This document shows, piece after piece, positions 33,459-41,218 of a stretch of DNA of 45,543 nucleotides (position 1 is the stretch's first letter; each line of letters starts with the position of its first letter). The stretch spans positions 1 through 45,543 of the forward strand of contig NZ_SMKM01000020.1 of NCBI RefSeq assembly GCF_004348665.1. Direction: 5' to 3'. The notes beneath the pieces are model-generated. The model did no database searches. It had not been told where the DNA came from and saw nothing but the letters and a program-made list of their open reading frames with translations. Position numbers and translations under genes: made by a program. Source of the stretch: Actinomadura sp. GC306 (GTDB taxonomy: Bacteria; Actinomycetota; Actinomycetes; Streptosporangiales; Streptosporangiaceae).

Positions 33459-34001
33459 TCAGCGGCGCGGGCCTGCGGGCCTGCGGACGTCGCCGACGGC
33501 CACGTTGACCGCCGCGACCCGCGACCCCAGCATCAGGCCCGCGACCCTGGCCACGTTGGCCTTCACGGCGTCGGCCACGTCGCGGATCACGCAGCCGTAC
33601 TCGACCGCTATGCCGAGGTCGAGCGTCACCTCGTCCTCGTCCGGATCGACGTGCACGCCCGTGCCGTCCCGCCCCGGGCCGGGCGGGGCGATCAGCGCGG
33701 CGACGCCGGCCACCTCCAGCGCGGCCAGCGCGGCGATCTTGCCGATCACCTCGTCCGCGATCGTGATGCGCCCCTCCACCCCCGTGGTGATGTCGGACGA
33801 CGACCCGCGCAGCGTCATCGGCACCGCGCCGGCCCCGGCGGCGGGCGGTGCGGGCAGCGGCGTCCCCGGCGGCGGCACCGTGCCCCGGTGGGCGGCCGAG
33901 TGCGCCGCGCGGCGGGCGGCCGGCCCGGGGAAGAACGGCGCGGATCCGGCCTCCGGCCCCGGCTCGCCGTTCCCGGTGCGGCCTTCGTCGAGCCCGGTCA
34001 T
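33459..34001 (-). CDS. Asp23/Gls24 family envelope stress response protein
   Basis: A 180-residue protein. The first 75 residues are Pro/Ala-rich and disordered. The rest is a Gls24 domain: GRITIADEVIGKIAALAALEVAGVAALIAPP, VTLDLGIAVEYGCVIRDVADAVKANVARVAGLMLGSRVAAVNVAVGDVR. Family members are small cytoplasmic or membrane-associated proteins linked to cell-envelope and alkaline stress; the mechanism is poorly defined. I use the ATG at 34001 because GGGAGCG lies at ribosome-binding distance; an in-frame start at 34031 is possible. Confidence 0.88.
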   Translation of the reverse strand: MTGLDEGRTGNGEPGPEAGSAPFFPGPAARRAAHSAAHRGTVPPPGTPLPAPPAAGAGAVPMTLRGSSSDITTGVEGRITIADEVIGKIAALAALEVAGVAALIAPPGPGRDGTGVHVDPDEDEVTLDLGIAVEYGCVIRDVADAVKANVARVAGLMLGSRVAAVNVAVGDVRRPAGPRR

Positions 34002-34126
34002 GATCGCTCCCTGCGGTCGGTTCGGGACCATGGTGGCGGAGCGACCCGCGCGGCGTCACGCAACGGGCCGCCGGCGGGCGCGGCGCGCGGCGGGATCCCG
34101 GCTGCGGGCCACCGGGAAACTCTCTC

Positions 34127-34132
34127 TATGCT
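34127..34132 (+). promoter_or_regulatory. Candidate -10 box for the HIT gene
   Basis: TATGCT at 34127-34132, about 36 bases before the TTG start, in the 166-base region between the divergent Gls24 and HIT genes. No matching -35 is obvious. Confidence 0.3.
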
Positions 34133-34167
34133 GCTGGTCAGGACGTGAGCAAAAGGAGACCGCCGCC

Positions 34168-34791
34168 TTGAGCGCAGAGCCGGAGGAGTCCGTGGTGCAG
34201 CAGGGGCGCGACGAGGGCGCGTCCGGTACCGGGAGCGGGCGCACGCCCCGCTACGAGGAGGAGAGGGGCGGCGCCGGCACGCCCGACAACTTCCAGCGGC
34301 TGTGGACCCCGCACCGGATGGCCTACATCAAGGGCGAGGGCAGGCCGACGGGGGCGGGCGAGGACGACGGCTGCCCGTTCTGCGAGATCCCGCGCATGCC
34401 CGACGACGAGGGGCTCGTCGTGGCACGCGGCACGTCGGTGTTCGCGGTGCTGAACCTCTACCCGTACAACTCCGGGCACCTGATGGTCGTCCCGTACCGG
34501 CACGTCGCCGACTACGGCGAGCTGGACGACGCCGAGTGCGGGGAGCTGGCCTCGTTCACCCAGCGGGCCCTCGCGGCGCTGCGCAAGTGCAGCGGCGCGC
34601 AGGGCTTCAACGTCGGGATGAACCTCGGGCTGGTCGCCGGCGCCGGGATCGCGGCGCACCTGCACCAGCACGTCGTCCCGCGCTGGGGCGGCGACACCAA
34701 CTTCATGCCGGTCGTGGGGCACACCAAGGTGCTGCCGCAGCTGCTGCGCGACACCCGCCGGATGCTCGCCGACGCCTGGCCCGCGTCATGA
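34168..34791 (+). CDS. HIT-family protein, Ap4A phosphorylase type
   Basis: A 207-residue nucleotide-binding protein of the histidine-triad superfamily. The triad is HLHQHVV (His164, His166, His168 from this start), with the family block GLVVARGTSVFAVLNLYPYNSGHLMVVPYRHV and a conserved PRWGGDTNFMPVVG...PQLLRDTRRML tail. This closely recalls mycobacterial Rv2613c, a diadenosine tetraphosphate phosphorylase that sits in the same gene neighbourhood (thrS, HIT, pgsA, patA, pimA). An early CX2C (CPFC) may bind metal. The TTG at 34168 follows AAAAGGAGA; GTG codons at 34192/34195 behind GGAGGAG are alternatives. The stop overlaps the next gene by four bases. Confidence 0.88.
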   Translation: MSAEPEESVVQQGRDEGASGTGSGRTPRYEEERGGAGTPDNFQRLWTPHRMAYIKGEGRPTGAGEDDGCPFCEIPRMPDDEGLVVARGTSVFAVLNLYPYNSGHLMVVPYRHVADYGELDDAECGELASFTQRALAALRKCSGAQGFNVGMNLGLVAGAGIAAHLHQHVVPRWGGDTNFMPVVGHTKVLPQLLRDTRRMLADAWPAS

Positions 34792-35222
34792 CCCGGCAGG
34801 CGGCGCAGGCGGTGGCGCGGCGGGAGCGGCCGGTGCTCGTCTACGACGGCGACTGCGGTTTCTGCACGTCCTCGGTGCGGTTCATCGAGCGGTACGTGCC
34901 CGTGCGCGCCGACATCGTCGCCTTCCAGTACGCCGACCTCGGTGAGCTGGGCACCACGGTCGAGCGGGCCGAGCACGAGGTCCTGTGGGTGGACCGCGCC
35001 GGGCGGGTCAGCGGCGGCGCGGAGGCCGTCGGGCGGCTGCTCACCGCCGCGGGCGGCCCGTGGCGGGCGCTCGGGGTGGTCATCCGGGTGGCGCCGGTCA
35101 GCTGGGCCGCGCACGCCGCCTACCGGCTCGTCGCGCGCAACCGGCACCGGCTGCCGGGCGGGACGGCGGCGTGCGCGGTCCAGCCGCCGGTCCCGCCCCG
35201 GGGCCGGCCCGGCGGCGGCTGA
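34788..35222 (+). CDS. DCC-family thiol-disulfide oxidoreductase-like protein (DUF393)
   Basis: A 144-residue protein with the DxxCxxC signature of DUF393: VLVYDGDCGFCTSSVRFIERY near residue 18. The family has a thioredoxin-like fold and is thought to act in thiol-disulfide exchange, but no substrate is established. The late segment AYRLVARNRHRLPGG is also typical. It overlaps the HIT gene by ATGA, so the two are translationally coupled. Confidence 0.88.
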   Translation: MTRQAAQAVARRERPVLVYDGDCGFCTSSVRFIERYVPVRADIVAFQYADLGELGTTVERAEHEVLWVDRAGRVSGGAEAVGRLLTAAGGPWRALGVVIRVAPVSWAAHAAYRLVARNRHRLPGGTAACAVQPPVPPRGRPGGG

Positions 35223-35271
35223 GCCCGGGCCCCGCCGGCGGCGGACGGGGCCCGGTGCGGGGAAGGGGCCG

Positions 35272-37437
35272 TCAGCCGTCCTTCGCCCCGCCGGCGAGCT
35301 TCTCGGCCAGATGCGTCGGGAGCGGCTCGTAGCGCAGGAAGGAGCGGCTGAACGTGCCCGTGCCCTGCGACATGGAGCGCAGGTCGATCGCGTAGCGGAT
35401 GATCTCCAGCTGCGGGACCTCCGCCTTGATCACGGTGCGGCCGCCGGGCACCGCCTGGGAGCCCTGCACCCGGCCGCGCCGCGATGTCAGGTCGGACATG
35501 ACCGGGCCCACGTACTCGTCGGCGATCAGCACGTCCACCTCGTCGACCGGCTCCAGCAGCAGGATCGGCACCTGGCCGGCCGCGTCCTTGAGCGCGAGCG
35601 CGCCGGCCGCCTGGAACGCCATGTCGGACGAGTCGACCGAGTGGGCCTTCCCGTCGTGCAGCGTGACCTTGATGTCGACCAGCGGGTACCCGGCGGACAC
35701 GCCGCGCGCCATCTGCTGCCGGACGCCCTTCTCGACCGACGGGATGAACTGCCGCGGCACCACCCCGCCGACGATCCGGTCGACGAACTCGAAGCCCTCG
35801 CCGGACGGCAGCGGCTCCACGTCGATGTGGCAGATGCCGTACTGGCCGTGGCCGCCGCTCTGCTTGACGTGGCGTCCGAGGCCCTTGGCCTTCCCGCCGA
35901 ACGTCTCCCGCAGCGGGACCCGCATCTCGATCCGCTCGACCTCGACGCCGTACCGGGTCCGGAGGCGCTCGATCAGCACGTCGGCGTGCGCCTCGCCCAT
36001 GCACCACAGCACCAGCTGCCGCGTCTCGGAGTTGTTCTCCAGCCGCAGCGTGGGGTCCTCGGCGACGAGCCGGCCGAGCGCCTGGCCGAGCTTGTCCTCG
36101 TCGGCCTTGGACCTGGCGCGGATCGCCACCGGGAGCAGCGGGTCCGGCATCGTCCACGGCGTCATCACCACCGGCGCGCCGGGGTCGGACAGCGTGTCGC
36201 CGGTCTCGGCGCGGGTCAGCTTCGCCACCGCGCAGATGTCGCCGGCGATGCAGGACGACGCGGTGCGCTGCGTCTTGCCCAGCGGCGAGGTCAGCGCGCC
36301 GACCCGCTCGTCGACGTCGTGGTCCTCGTGCCCGCGGTCCGCCATGCCGTGCCCGGAGACGTGGACCGTCATGTCCGGGCGCAGCGTCCCGGAGAACACC
36401 CGCACCAGCGAGATCCGCCCGACGTACGGGTCGGACATCGTCTTGATGACCTCGGCGACCAGCGGCCCGTCCGGGTCGCAGGCGACCTCCCGCGGCGGCC
36501 CCCCGTCGACGGGGGTCACGGTGGGGATGGCGTGCTCCAGGGGCGAGGGGAACGCCTGGGTGATGACCTCCAGCAGCTCCGGCATGCCGATGACCGGGCC
36601 GGGGTGGTCGCCGTGCGGGACCGACGTCGCGAGGACGGGGTAGAAGCTGCCGCGCGCCACCGCGGTCTCCAAGTCGCCGATGAGGGCCTTGACGTCGAGG
36701 TCCTCTCCGGAGAGGTACCGCTCCATGAGGGTCTCGTCCTCGCTTTCCTGGATGATCCCCTCGATCAGCGTCGCGCGCTGCTCGGCGATCTGCTCCAGGT
36801 ACCGCGGGTCGGGGTCGCACTCGGTCCGCCGCCCGGTGGAGTAGTCGAAGCAGCGCTGGGTCAGCAGCCCGATCAGCCCGTGCGGCACGTCCCCGCCGCC
36901 GGCCGGGAAGTACAGCGGCGCGACCCCCTCGCCGAAGACGTCCTGGCAGGTCAGCACCACGTCGTCGAAGTCGCCGCGCTGCTGGTCGATCTTGGTGATG
37001 ACGACCGCGCGGGGCATCCGGACCGCGGCGCACTCCTCCCAGAGCATCCTGGTCAGCCCGTCGATGCCGTCCACCGCCGAGATGACGAACAGCGCCGCGT
37101 CGGCGCCGCGCAGCCCGGCGCGCAGGTCGCCGACGAAGTCGGCGTAGCCGGGGGTGTCGATGAGGTTGATCTTCAGGCCGTCGTGGGCGAACGGCGCGAG
37201 GGCCAGGTTCACCGAGCGCTGCTGCCGCACCTCGACCTCGTCGTAGTCGCCGACGGTCGTGCCGTCCTCGACGCGTCCCGCCCGCTGCACCGTGCCGGTG
37301 GCGGCGAGCAGCGCCTCCACCAGCGTCGTCTTGCCGGCACCGGAATGGCCGACCAGCGCGACGTTGCGCACCTTGTCGCACCCGCCGGCCTCCGGTGCCC
37401 TGCCGTGGCCTCCCGGGTGGCCTCCCTTGTCCGCCAT
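35272..37437 (-). CDS. Elongation factor G-like GTPase (EF-G2)
   Basis: A 721-residue translational GTPase of the EF-G2 group, not the main fusA product. G1 GHSGAGKTT (about residue 30), G3 DTPGYADF, and G4 read as TKID, instead of the NKxD of canonical EF-G; this substitution is common in EF-G2. Domains II to V follow, including FGGKAKGLGRHVKQSGGHGQYGICHIDVEPL (domain IV) and the end MSQGTGTFSRSFLRYEPLP. Actinobacterial EF-G2 proteins bind ribosomes, but their activity in translocation is doubtful. A strong GAGGAGGT precedes the ATG. It is oriented against the surrounding conserved block. Confidence 0.92.
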   Translation of the reverse strand: MADKGGHPGGHGRAPEAGGCDKVRNVALVGHSGAGKTTLVEALLAATGTVQRAGRVEDGTTVGDYDEVEVRQQRSVNLALAPFAHDGLKINLIDTPGYADFVGDLRAGLRGADAALFVISAVDGIDGLTRMLWEECAAVRMPRAVVITKIDQQRGDFDDVVLTCQDVFGEGVAPLYFPAGGGDVPHGLIGLLTQRCFDYSTGRRTECDPDPRYLEQIAEQRATLIEGIIQESEDETLMERYLSGEDLDVKALIGDLETAVARGSFYPVLATSVPHGDHPGPVIGMPELLEVITQAFPSPLEHAIPTVTPVDGGPPREVACDPDGPLVAEVIKTMSDPYVGRISLVRVFSGTLRPDMTVHVSGHGMADRGHEDHDVDERVGALTSPLGKTQRTASSCIAGDICAVAKLTRAETGDTLSDPGAPVVMTPWTMPDPLLPVAIRARSKADEDKLGQALGRLVAEDPTLRLENNSETRQLVLWCMGEAHADVLIERLRTRYGVEVERIEMRVPLRETFGGKAKGLGRHVKQSGGHGQYGICHIDVEPLPSGEGFEFVDRIVGGVVPRQFIPSVEKGVRQQMARGVSAGYPLVDIKVTLHDGKAHSVDSSDMAFQAAGALALKDAAGQVPILLLEPVDEVDVLIADEYVGPVMSDLTSRRGRVQGSQAVPGGRTVIKAEVPQLEIIRYAIDLRSMSQGTGTFSRSFLRYEPLPTHLAEKLAGGAKDG

Positions 37438-37547
37438 GACTACCTCCTCGGACGGGTCTCCGCGCGGAGGCCCGCGTGGGTGGGGGCCCGGCCATGCGGG
37501 CGGCCCGGCCCTGCGTCCGAGTGCGGCGTCCGGCCTCGTCCAACGTG

Positions 37548-37563
37548 CGTGACCGACGTCACA
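37548..37563. promoter_or_regulatory. CRP-like inverted repeat
   Basis: CGTGA - CCGACG - TCACA matches the general CRP layout (TGTGA-N6-TCACA) with one mismatch; the inner arms GTGAC/GTCAC are perfect. It lies 111 bases upstream of the EF-G2 start and about 200 bases before pgsA. Such short sites also arise by chance. Confidence 0.35.
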
Positions 37564-37697
37564 CCCGTATCACCACCTTTTCCCGGGACGGGCGGGACCA
37601 CAAGGGGTGAACGGCAAACAACCGCGATCCGTGCGCGGCGCCCGGCCGCCGCGCCCGTCCCGGTCGCGCCGGGGCCCCCGCGGGGACGCCTCCGCAC

Positions 37698-37703
37698 TAC
37701 GAT
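37698..37703 (+). promoter_or_regulatory. Candidate -10 box of the pgsA-patA-pimA operon
   Basis: TACGAT, about 62 bases before the pgsA ATG, matches the actinobacterial -10 pattern. No clear -35 is seen. Confidence 0.35.
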
Positions 37704-37765
37704 GGGCGCGCTGCGCGGCGGCCCGCGGAAGCACACCCCCCGGAGAACCACGAGAACGGACGGCG

Positions 37766-38392
37766 ATGCTCAACAGAATCAGGCCCGCGCTGGGGCGCGT
37801 CCTCACCCCGGTCGGACACGCGGTCGCGCGGACCGGGGTCTCGCCCAACGCCATCACGGTCATCGGGACGCTGGGCGTCGCCGCCGGCGCGCTCGCGCTG
37901 TTCCCCCGCGGCGAGTTCTTCTGGGGCACGCTGGTCATCACCGCGTTCGTGCTGTTCGACATGCTGGACGGCGCGGTCGCCCGCGTCACCGGGAAGATCT
38001 CCAAGTTCGGCGCGTTCCTGGACTCCACGATGGACCGGGTCGCCGACGCCGCGATCTTCGCCGGGCTGATGATCGGGCTGTCGCGGGACGGGCAGGAGCC
38101 GCTCGCCGGCGTCGCCCTGTACTGCCTCGTCGCCGGGGTCGTGGTGTCCTACGCCAAGGCCCGCGCCGAGGGGCTCGGCTACACCTGCGACGTCGGCATC
38201 GCCGAGCGCGCCGAACGGCTGATCGTCGCGCTGGTGGCCGCCGGGTTCCACGGGCTCGGCGTGCCCTACATCCTCGCCATCGCGCTGTGGCTCCTCGCGG
38301 CGCTGAGCACGGTCACCGTCGCGCAGCGGTTCGCCACCGTCCACGCCCAGGCGAAGGACGCGGCCGGGGCCGCGCCGGAGGCGAGCCCATGA
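37766..38392 (+). CDS. pgsA: Phosphatidylinositol phosphate synthase (CDP-alcohol phosphatidyltransferase)
   Basis: A 208-residue membrane enzyme with about six membrane segments. The full CDP-alcohol phosphotransferase signature is present: Asp65-x2-Asp68-Gly-x2-Ala-Arg-x8-Gly-x3-Asp86-x3-Asp90 (DMLDGAVAR ... GAFLDSTMD). In actinobacteria at this locus the enzyme joins CDP-diacylglycerol to inositol 1-phosphate, giving phosphatidylinositol phosphate, the precursor of PIMs. It is the first gene of a tightly overlapping operon (ATGA to patA). The position upstream of patA and pimA strongly favours this role over phosphatidylglycerophosphate synthesis. Confidence 0.93.
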   Translation: MLNRIRPALGRVLTPVGHAVARTGVSPNAITVIGTLGVAAGALALFPRGEFFWGTLVITAFVLFDMLDGAVARVTGKISKFGAFLDSTMDRVADAAIFAGLMIGLSRDGQEPLAGVALYCLVAGVVVSYAKARAEGLGYTCDVGIAERAERLIVALVAAGFHGLGVPYILAIALWLLAALSTVTVAQRFATVHAQAKDAAGAAPEASP

Positions 38393-39360
38393 GCGACCCC
38401 GCCGCGGGCGGGCGCCGCGCGGGCACCCGCTCCGCGCGCGGCGCGGACCGCACCGGCCTGCGGGACGAGGTGATGGACGCCGCGTACGCCGCGGGCTGGA
38501 CGGTCGTCCGCAAGATGCCCGAGCCCGCCGCGCGGCTCGCGTTCGCCGCCCTCGCCGACCGCACCTGGCACCGCCACGGCGCCGGCGTGCGGCAGCTGGA
38601 GAAGAACCTCTGCCGCGTCCTCGGCAAGGACGCCGTCGACGACGAGGTCCGCATCCTCAGCAAGAAGGTCCTGCGCTCCTACTTCCGCTACTGGCTGGAG
38701 GTGTTCCGGCTGCCCGAGTACAGCCGGGCGCGGATCCTCGGCCGGATGCGGGTGACCGGCGAGAAGAAGATCTTCGCCAACCTCGAAGCGGGGCGCGGCG
38801 TCATCCTGGCCCTGCCCCACATGGGCAACTACGAGCACGCGGGCGCGTGGCTCGTCCACCGCGGATACCCGTTCACCACCGTCGCCGAGCGGCTCAAGCC
38901 CGAGTCGCTGTTCGACCGGTTCGTCGCGTTCCGGGAAGGGCTCGGCATGGAGGTCCTCGCCCACAAGGGCGCCTCCGCGTACGGGCGGATGGCGCAGCGC
39001 CTGCGCGCGGGCAGGCCGGTGTGCCTCGTCGTCGACCGCGACCTCACCGAGAGCGGAATCGACGTCGAGTTCTTCGGCGCCACCGCCCGGATGCCCGCGG
39101 TGTCCGCCGCGCTGGCCCTGCAGACCGGCGCCGCGCTCATCCCCGTGACACTCTGGTACGAGGGGGAGTACTGGGCGGCGCGCGTCCACGAGGAGATCCC
39201 GGCTCCCGGCGAGGGCGGCAGACAGGAGAAGATCCAGGCCATGACCCAGGAGCTCGCACGCGTCTTCGAGGCGGGCATCGCCGCGCACCCGGAGGACTGG
39301 CACATGCTGCAGAAGGTCTGGGTGGACGACATCGCCGACGGTACGGACGGCACCGGATGA
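38389..39360 (+). CDS. patA: Phosphatidylinositol mannoside acyltransferase
   Basis: A 323-residue membrane-associated acyltransferase of the LpxL/HtrB-like family. The catalytic HX4E motif is His144-x4-Glu149 in LALPHMGNYEHAG, followed by TTVAERLKPESLFDRFVAFREGLGMEVL and CLVVDRDLTESGIDVEFFG. It acylates the mannose of phosphatidylinositol mono- or dimannoside on the inner face of the membrane. Overlaps of four bases with both pgsA and pimA show coupled expression of the PIM pathway. Length is normal. Confidence 0.92.
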   Translation: MSDPAAGGRRAGTRSARGADRTGLRDEVMDAAYAAGWTVVRKMPEPAARLAFAALADRTWHRHGAGVRQLEKNLCRVLGKDAVDDEVRILSKKVLRSYFRYWLEVFRLPEYSRARILGRMRVTGEKKIFANLEAGRGVILALPHMGNYEHAGAWLVHRGYPFTTVAERLKPESLFDRFVAFREGLGMEVLAHKGASAYGRMAQRLRAGRPVCLVVDRDLTESGIDVEFFGATARMPAVSAALALQTGAALIPVTLWYEGEYWAARVHEEIPAPGEGGRQEKIQAMTQELARVFEAGIAAHPEDWHMLQKVWVDDIADGTDGTG

Positions 39361-40547
39361 GAATCGGCATCGTCTGCCCCTACACATGGGACGTCCCGGG
39401 GGGCGTCCAGCAGCACATCGGCGACCTCGCCGAGGCGCTGACCGCCCTCGGCCACCACGTGTCGGTGATCACGCCCGCGGACGACGACGCGGAGCTGCCG
39501 CCCTACGTCGTGTCCGCCGGCCGCGCGGTCCCGGTCCCCTACAACGGCTCGGTGGCGCGGCTGGCGTTCGGGTTCCTGTCGGCCGGTCGCGTCCGCCGCT
39601 GGATCAACGACGGCGCCTTCGACGTCCTGCACGTCCACGAGCCCGCCGCGCCGTCGCTCGGGCTGCTGGCCTGCTGGGCGGCGGACGGCCCGATCGTCGG
39701 CACGTTCCACGCGTCCTACGAGAAGTCGCGCGTGGTGTCGGTGACGGCGCCGATCCTGCAGAGCGCGCTGGAGAAGATCACTGGCCGGATCGCGGTGTCG
39801 GAGGCGGCGCGCACCACCCTCGTCGAGCACCTCGGCGGCGATGCCGTGCTGATCCCCAACGGCGTCGCGACCGAGCGGTACGCGATGGCCGACCCGCTGC
39901 CGGGCTGGCCCGGCCGGGGCGCGCCGGCCGGGGGAGTCGCGCCGGAGACCGCGGACGGGGGAGCACTGGGCTTCCTCGGCCGGATGGACGAGCCCCGCAA
40001 GGGCCTGCACGTGCTGCTGCGCGCGTTCGAGATCCTCGGGCGGCGGCGCCCCGGCCTGCGGCTGCTGCTGGCCGGCCCCGGCGACGCCGACGACGTCGTG
40101 TCGCGCGTCTCCCCGGACCTGCGCGACCGGGTCGTCGTCCTCGGCATGGTCAGCGAGGAGGACAAGGTCCGCGCCTACCACTCGGTGGACGTGTTCGTCG
40201 CGCCCAACCTCGGCGGCGAGAGCTTCGGCATCGTGCTCGCCGAGGCCATGGCGGCCGGCGCGCCCATCCTGGCCAGCGACATCGAGGCGTTCGACCGGGT
40301 GCTGCGCGGCGGGCGCGCCGGCGCGCTGTTCCCCGTCGGCGACCACGAGGCCCTCGCTGCGGCGGCCGGCGAGCTGCTCGACGACCCCGCACGCCGCAAG
40401 CAGCTGTCGGCGGAGGCCCGCGCCGCCGTCCGCGCCTACGATTGGTCGTCGGTCGCCCGCGACGTGCTGCGCGTGTACGAGACCGTCGCGTTCGCGAGCG
40501 CCGGCGTCGTCGAGTCCGGCCCGGCCGGGCTCCGGGACGGGGCCTAG
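39357..40547 (+). CDS. pimA: Phosphatidylinositol alpha-mannosyltransferase
   Basis: A 396-residue GT-B glycosyltransferase (GT4 family) that transfers the first mannose from GDP-mannose to phosphatidylinositol. Typical segments are MRIGIVCPYTWDVPGGVQQHI at the N-terminus, VLHVHEPAAPSLGLLA, GTFHASYEKSR, IPNGVATERY, FLGRMDEPRKGLHVLLRAF, LLLAGPGD and the E-x7-E region PNLGGESFGIVLAEAMAAGAPI. A Gly/Pro-rich insertion near residues 180-200 is longer than usual. Its start overlaps patA by four bases. Context and motifs agree. Confidence 0.94.
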   Translation: MRIGIVCPYTWDVPGGVQQHIGDLAEALTALGHHVSVITPADDDAELPPYVVSAGRAVPVPYNGSVARLAFGFLSAGRVRRWINDGAFDVLHVHEPAAPSLGLLACWAADGPIVGTFHASYEKSRVVSVTAPILQSALEKITGRIAVSEAARTTLVEHLGGDAVLIPNGVATERYAMADPLPGWPGRGAPAGGVAPETADGGALGFLGRMDEPRKGLHVLLRAFEILGRRRPGLRLLLAGPGDADDVVSRVSPDLRDRVVVLGMVSEEDKVRAYHSVDVFVAPNLGGESFGIVLAEAMAAGAPILASDIEAFDRVLRGGRAGALFPVGDHEALAAAAGELLDDPARRKQLSAEARAAVRAYDWSSVARDVLRVYETVAFASAGVVESGPAGLRDGA

Positions 40548-40558
40548 GAGACCGCCGA

Positions 40559-41092
40559 GTGTACGACTGGATCATCGACGTCCTGTTCTGGATCGCCGTC
40601 GTCTTCCTGGTGGGCGTGTACGTCTCGTGGCGCGCGACCCGGCTCGACCGGCTGCACGTCCGCGTCGAGACCGCCCGCGCCGGGCTGGACGCGGCGCTGG
40701 TCCGGCGGGCCGCGGCGGCGCTGGAACTGGCCGCCTCCCGCCTGCTGGACCCGGCGACCAGCCTGGTGCTCGCCACCGCCGCCCACGAGGCCCGCACCGC
40801 GGGCGCCGAGCATCGCGAGTTCGCCGAGAGCGACCTGTCGCGGGCGCTGCGCGCGGTCTTCGACCAGCCCGGCTTCGCGGGCGCGCTCGCCGAGAGCGGG
40901 GCCGGCGAGGGGGTGCTGGACGAGCTGTCCGCCGCCGCGGCGAAGGTCGCCTACGCCCGCCGCTTCTACAACGACGCCGTCGCGCAGGCGCGGACCGCCC
41001 GCCGCAAGCTGCTCATCCGCGTCCTGCCGCTCGCCGGGCGCGCGCCGCTGCCCGACTTCTTCGAGATCGACGACGATCCGCCCGGGATCTGA
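40559..41092 (+). CDS. LemA-like membrane protein after pimA
   Basis: A 177-residue protein with one N-terminal membrane segment (about residues 4-24, IIDVLFWIAVVFLVGVYVSW) and a mostly helical cytoplasmic or extracellular part rich in Ala and Arg. The late block KVAYARRFYNDAVAQARTARRKL resembles the LemA-fold helix (ARxxYNxxV). In other actinobacteria the pimA neighbour joins such a region to a NUDIX domain; here no NUDIX part is present. GTG start 11 bases after pimA, with AGGAG over the pimA stop, so it belongs to the operon. Function unknown. Confidence 0.78.
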   Translation: MYDWIIDVLFWIAVVFLVGVYVSWRATRLDRLHVRVETARAGLDAALVRRAAAALELAASRLLDPATSLVLATAAHEARTAGAEHREFAESDLSRALRAVFDQPGFAGALAESGAGEGVLDELSAAAAKVAYARRFYNDAVAQARTARRKLLIRVLPLAGRAPLPDFFEIDDDPPGI

Positions 41093-41218
41093 CCGGCGGG
41101 ACCGCTGGGACGGCCCCGCATTGATCACATCCGGGTCCGGCGGCCGTACCGCTGGGCGGGCGGGCGCATCCGATCGCGTTCGCTACCCTCGGGCAGAGCG
41201 GTCAAGGGGAGGCTCATC

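Larger units (their letters stand above)
37438..37765. other. 328-base intergenic region between EF-G2 and pgsA
   Basis: This gap separates divergent genes. Apart from the EF-G2 ribosome site, it contains a CRP-like palindrome (37549-37563) and a TACGAT -10 candidate for pgsA (37698-37703). The remainder is GC-rich with no coding character on either strand. Confidence 0.6.

Noticed and set aside
34942..38388. A 1472-codon plus-strand frame reading into patA
   Set aside because: Most of it is antisense to EF-G2 and out of frame with DUF393 and pgsA; patA starts at 38389 with an ATGA overlap.
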